Source: JBBDWJ01 sp040902925
Lineage (GTDB): Bacteria; Acidobacteriota; Terriglobia; Bryobacterales; UBA6623
NCBI GenBank assembly: GCA_040902925.1
Contig: JBBDWJ010000257.1
Location: 1 to 16,482, forward strand
DNA length: 16,482 nucleotides
Direction: 5' to 3'
Below the pieces are notes generated by a model. It was not told where the DNA came from. It did not search any database and saw only the letters and a program-made list of their open reading frames with translations. Below are positions 15,913 to 16,482 of this stretch, one piece after another (position 1 is the stretch's first letter; each line of letters starts with the position of its first letter). The translations under genes were made by a program, and so were the position numbers.

Positions 15913-15934
15913 CGTGGCTGTGATGCTGTCATCG
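15895..15934 (-). repeat. 20-bp tandem duplication spanning the kinase start codon
   Basis: On the plus strand, 15895-15914 (tggctgcaatgctgtcatcg) and 15915-15934 (tggctgtgatgctgtcatcg) are adjacent copies that differ at two of 20 positions. Each copy carries one ATG on the minus strand (15912 and 15932). Because 20 is not a multiple of three, the two starts are in different frames. Confidence 0.92.
15909..15932 (-). other. Possible 7-codon upstream ORF overlapping the kinase start
   Basis: The ATG of the upstream repeat copy (15932) opens a reading frame MTASQPR that stops at a TGA (15909-15911) overlapping the kinase ATG (15912) as ATGA. This arrangement could couple kinase translation to the leader peptide, or lower it. 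The only Shine-Dalgarno-like sequence is a weak TTAGG a few bases before 15932. Confidence 0.35.
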
Positions 15935-16342
15935 CCTAATCGCGGCGGCGAAGAAGCGGGACTTTCTTCACCGCGGCAAGTTCGTCAGGCCGCCCGCACA
16001 CGGGGGCATGATCCTTGCCGCAGCCGGCCAGGCGCCTGTGGCAAGCCGCGCGCTTCCCGAATGCCGGAGAATCAGCCGGGTGGGCGCTACAAACTTCCCG
16101 CGGCCATGGGGCCGTCCGGAACCACCTAGGACCGCTCCGCGTGCTCATAGGACTTATCGGTCCCGAAAACGCTTTTGGCCAGCGGGGTGCTAATACATTG
16201 TGTGGAGCGCTGCTCGCTGGTGCGCGGTGGATTTGGCGTAGCGCCCGTCCGCCGCGTCGCGGAAGGCCCGCCAAAGGTACTATACTGAAGGGCAGAAATC
16301 GGGCAGGCTGCGGCTGGCGCCAACAGGGAGGCCTTTTCAGAC
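15935..16342. other. Intergenic region between the divergent kinase operon and ccmE-like gene
   Basis: The region carries the regulatory DNA for both directions but no supported gene. Towards the plus-strand gene there is a -10-like TATACT (16281-16286) without a clear -35. Towards the kinase a weak pair TGGCCA/GATAAG with 17 bases between is visible around 16154-16182 on the minus strand. No tRNA or recognisable structured RNA is present, and the open frames here look random. Confidence 0.45.
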
Positions 16343-16482
16343 ATGAATAAGCAGTTGAAGTTCGTTGGGATTACGGCCGTTATCGTTGGTTCACTGGTCT
16401 GGCTCGCCATGGCCGGCATCGGCGAAAGCGCGACCTATTACGTCACCATCGACGAACTGGCCGCGATGCAGGGCGCTACGGC
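16343..16482 (+). CDS. ccmE: CcmE-like cytochrome c maturation heme chaperone (partial, 5' end only)
   Basis: The first 46 codons are visible, starting at the ATG at 16343 after GGGAGG (16326-16331). Residues 1-6 are MNKQLK, followed by one membrane segment (about 7-26, VGITAVIVGSLVWLAMAGIG). Then comes GESATYYVTIDELAAM, matching the start of the periplasmic OB-fold domain of CcmE, where ...TYYVT.DEL is typical. Family knowledge: CcmE binds heme covalently through a histidine and passes it to apocytochromes c; that histidine would lie beyond the window. The role fits the diheme cytochrome encoded 5 kb away. Only the N-terminus supports the call. Confidence 0.7.
   Translation, partial: MNKQLKFVGITAVIVGSLVWLAMAGIGESATYYVTIDELAAMQGAT

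Overview
This looks like a chromosomal segment of a GC-rich soil or sediment bacterium, most likely Acidobacteriota (Solibacter/Bryobacter-like). The case rests on an Oar-type TonB-dependent receptor with an N-terminal carboxypeptidase-regulatory domain, PD40 propellers, a DUF4159 protein, a stand-alone PQQ alcohol dehydrogenase with its own diheme cytochrome c, and a PEP-CTERM protein. No 16S or other marker gene is present, so the phylum is inferred from gene content.

Layout. 1-2166 (-): N-terminal 722 codons of the TonB-dependent receptor, behind a good sigma-70 promoter that contains a LacI-like palindrome. 2683-3477 (+): exported two-module VOC (glyoxalase-fold) protein, possibly leaderless. 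3526-3975 (-): cysteine-bearing conserved hypothetical protein. 4321-5874 (-): exported protein joining a DUF1349-like lectin-fold domain to a six-repeat PD40/TolB propeller. 6145-6937 (+): DUF4159 protein whose last codons are thrown out of frame by a 10-bp tandem duplication. 7027-7752 (-): PEP-CTERM exported protein. 7876-8478 (-): AhpD-like peroxidase-related protein with an in-frame TGA exactly at the nucleophile-cysteine position and a bacterial-SECIS-like hairpin just after it, a probable selenoprotein that ordinary gene calling splits in two. 8679-10366 (+): PQQ alcohol dehydrogenase with a single-base frameshift, overlapped (ATGA) by a diheme cytochrome c (10363-11250) and followed by a YdcZ/DUF606 membrane protein (11297-11740). 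11862-15912 (-): tightly packed three-gene signalling operon (Cache-HAMP-PAS histidine kinase, Rcp1-like receiver, REC-histidine kinase). 16343-end (+): start of a CcmE-like cytochrome c maturation gene.

How the genes fit together. The PQQ dehydrogenase would oxidise an alcohol or sugar in the periplasm and pass electrons to the neighbouring diheme cytochrome; a CcmE-type heme chaperone would serve assembly of such cytochromes. The signalling operon has no DNA-binding output and should act through phosphotransfer or protein contacts. The thiol/selenol peroxidase-like protein is a cytoplasmic redox enzyme. The receptor and the propeller protein suit an outer-membrane nutrient-uptake lifestyle.

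The most interesting item is the candidate selenoprotein: E67, C79, Sec82 and H86 reproduce the AhpD catalytic spacing, the frame stays open for 118 codons past the TGA, and a 7-bp hairpin with a G-containing loop begins 17 nt after it. Other notable points are a CX4CH heme motif, two short tandem duplications (10 bp and 20 bp) that alter reading frames, and the PQQ gene frameshift. The frameshifts could be real mutations or assembly errors.
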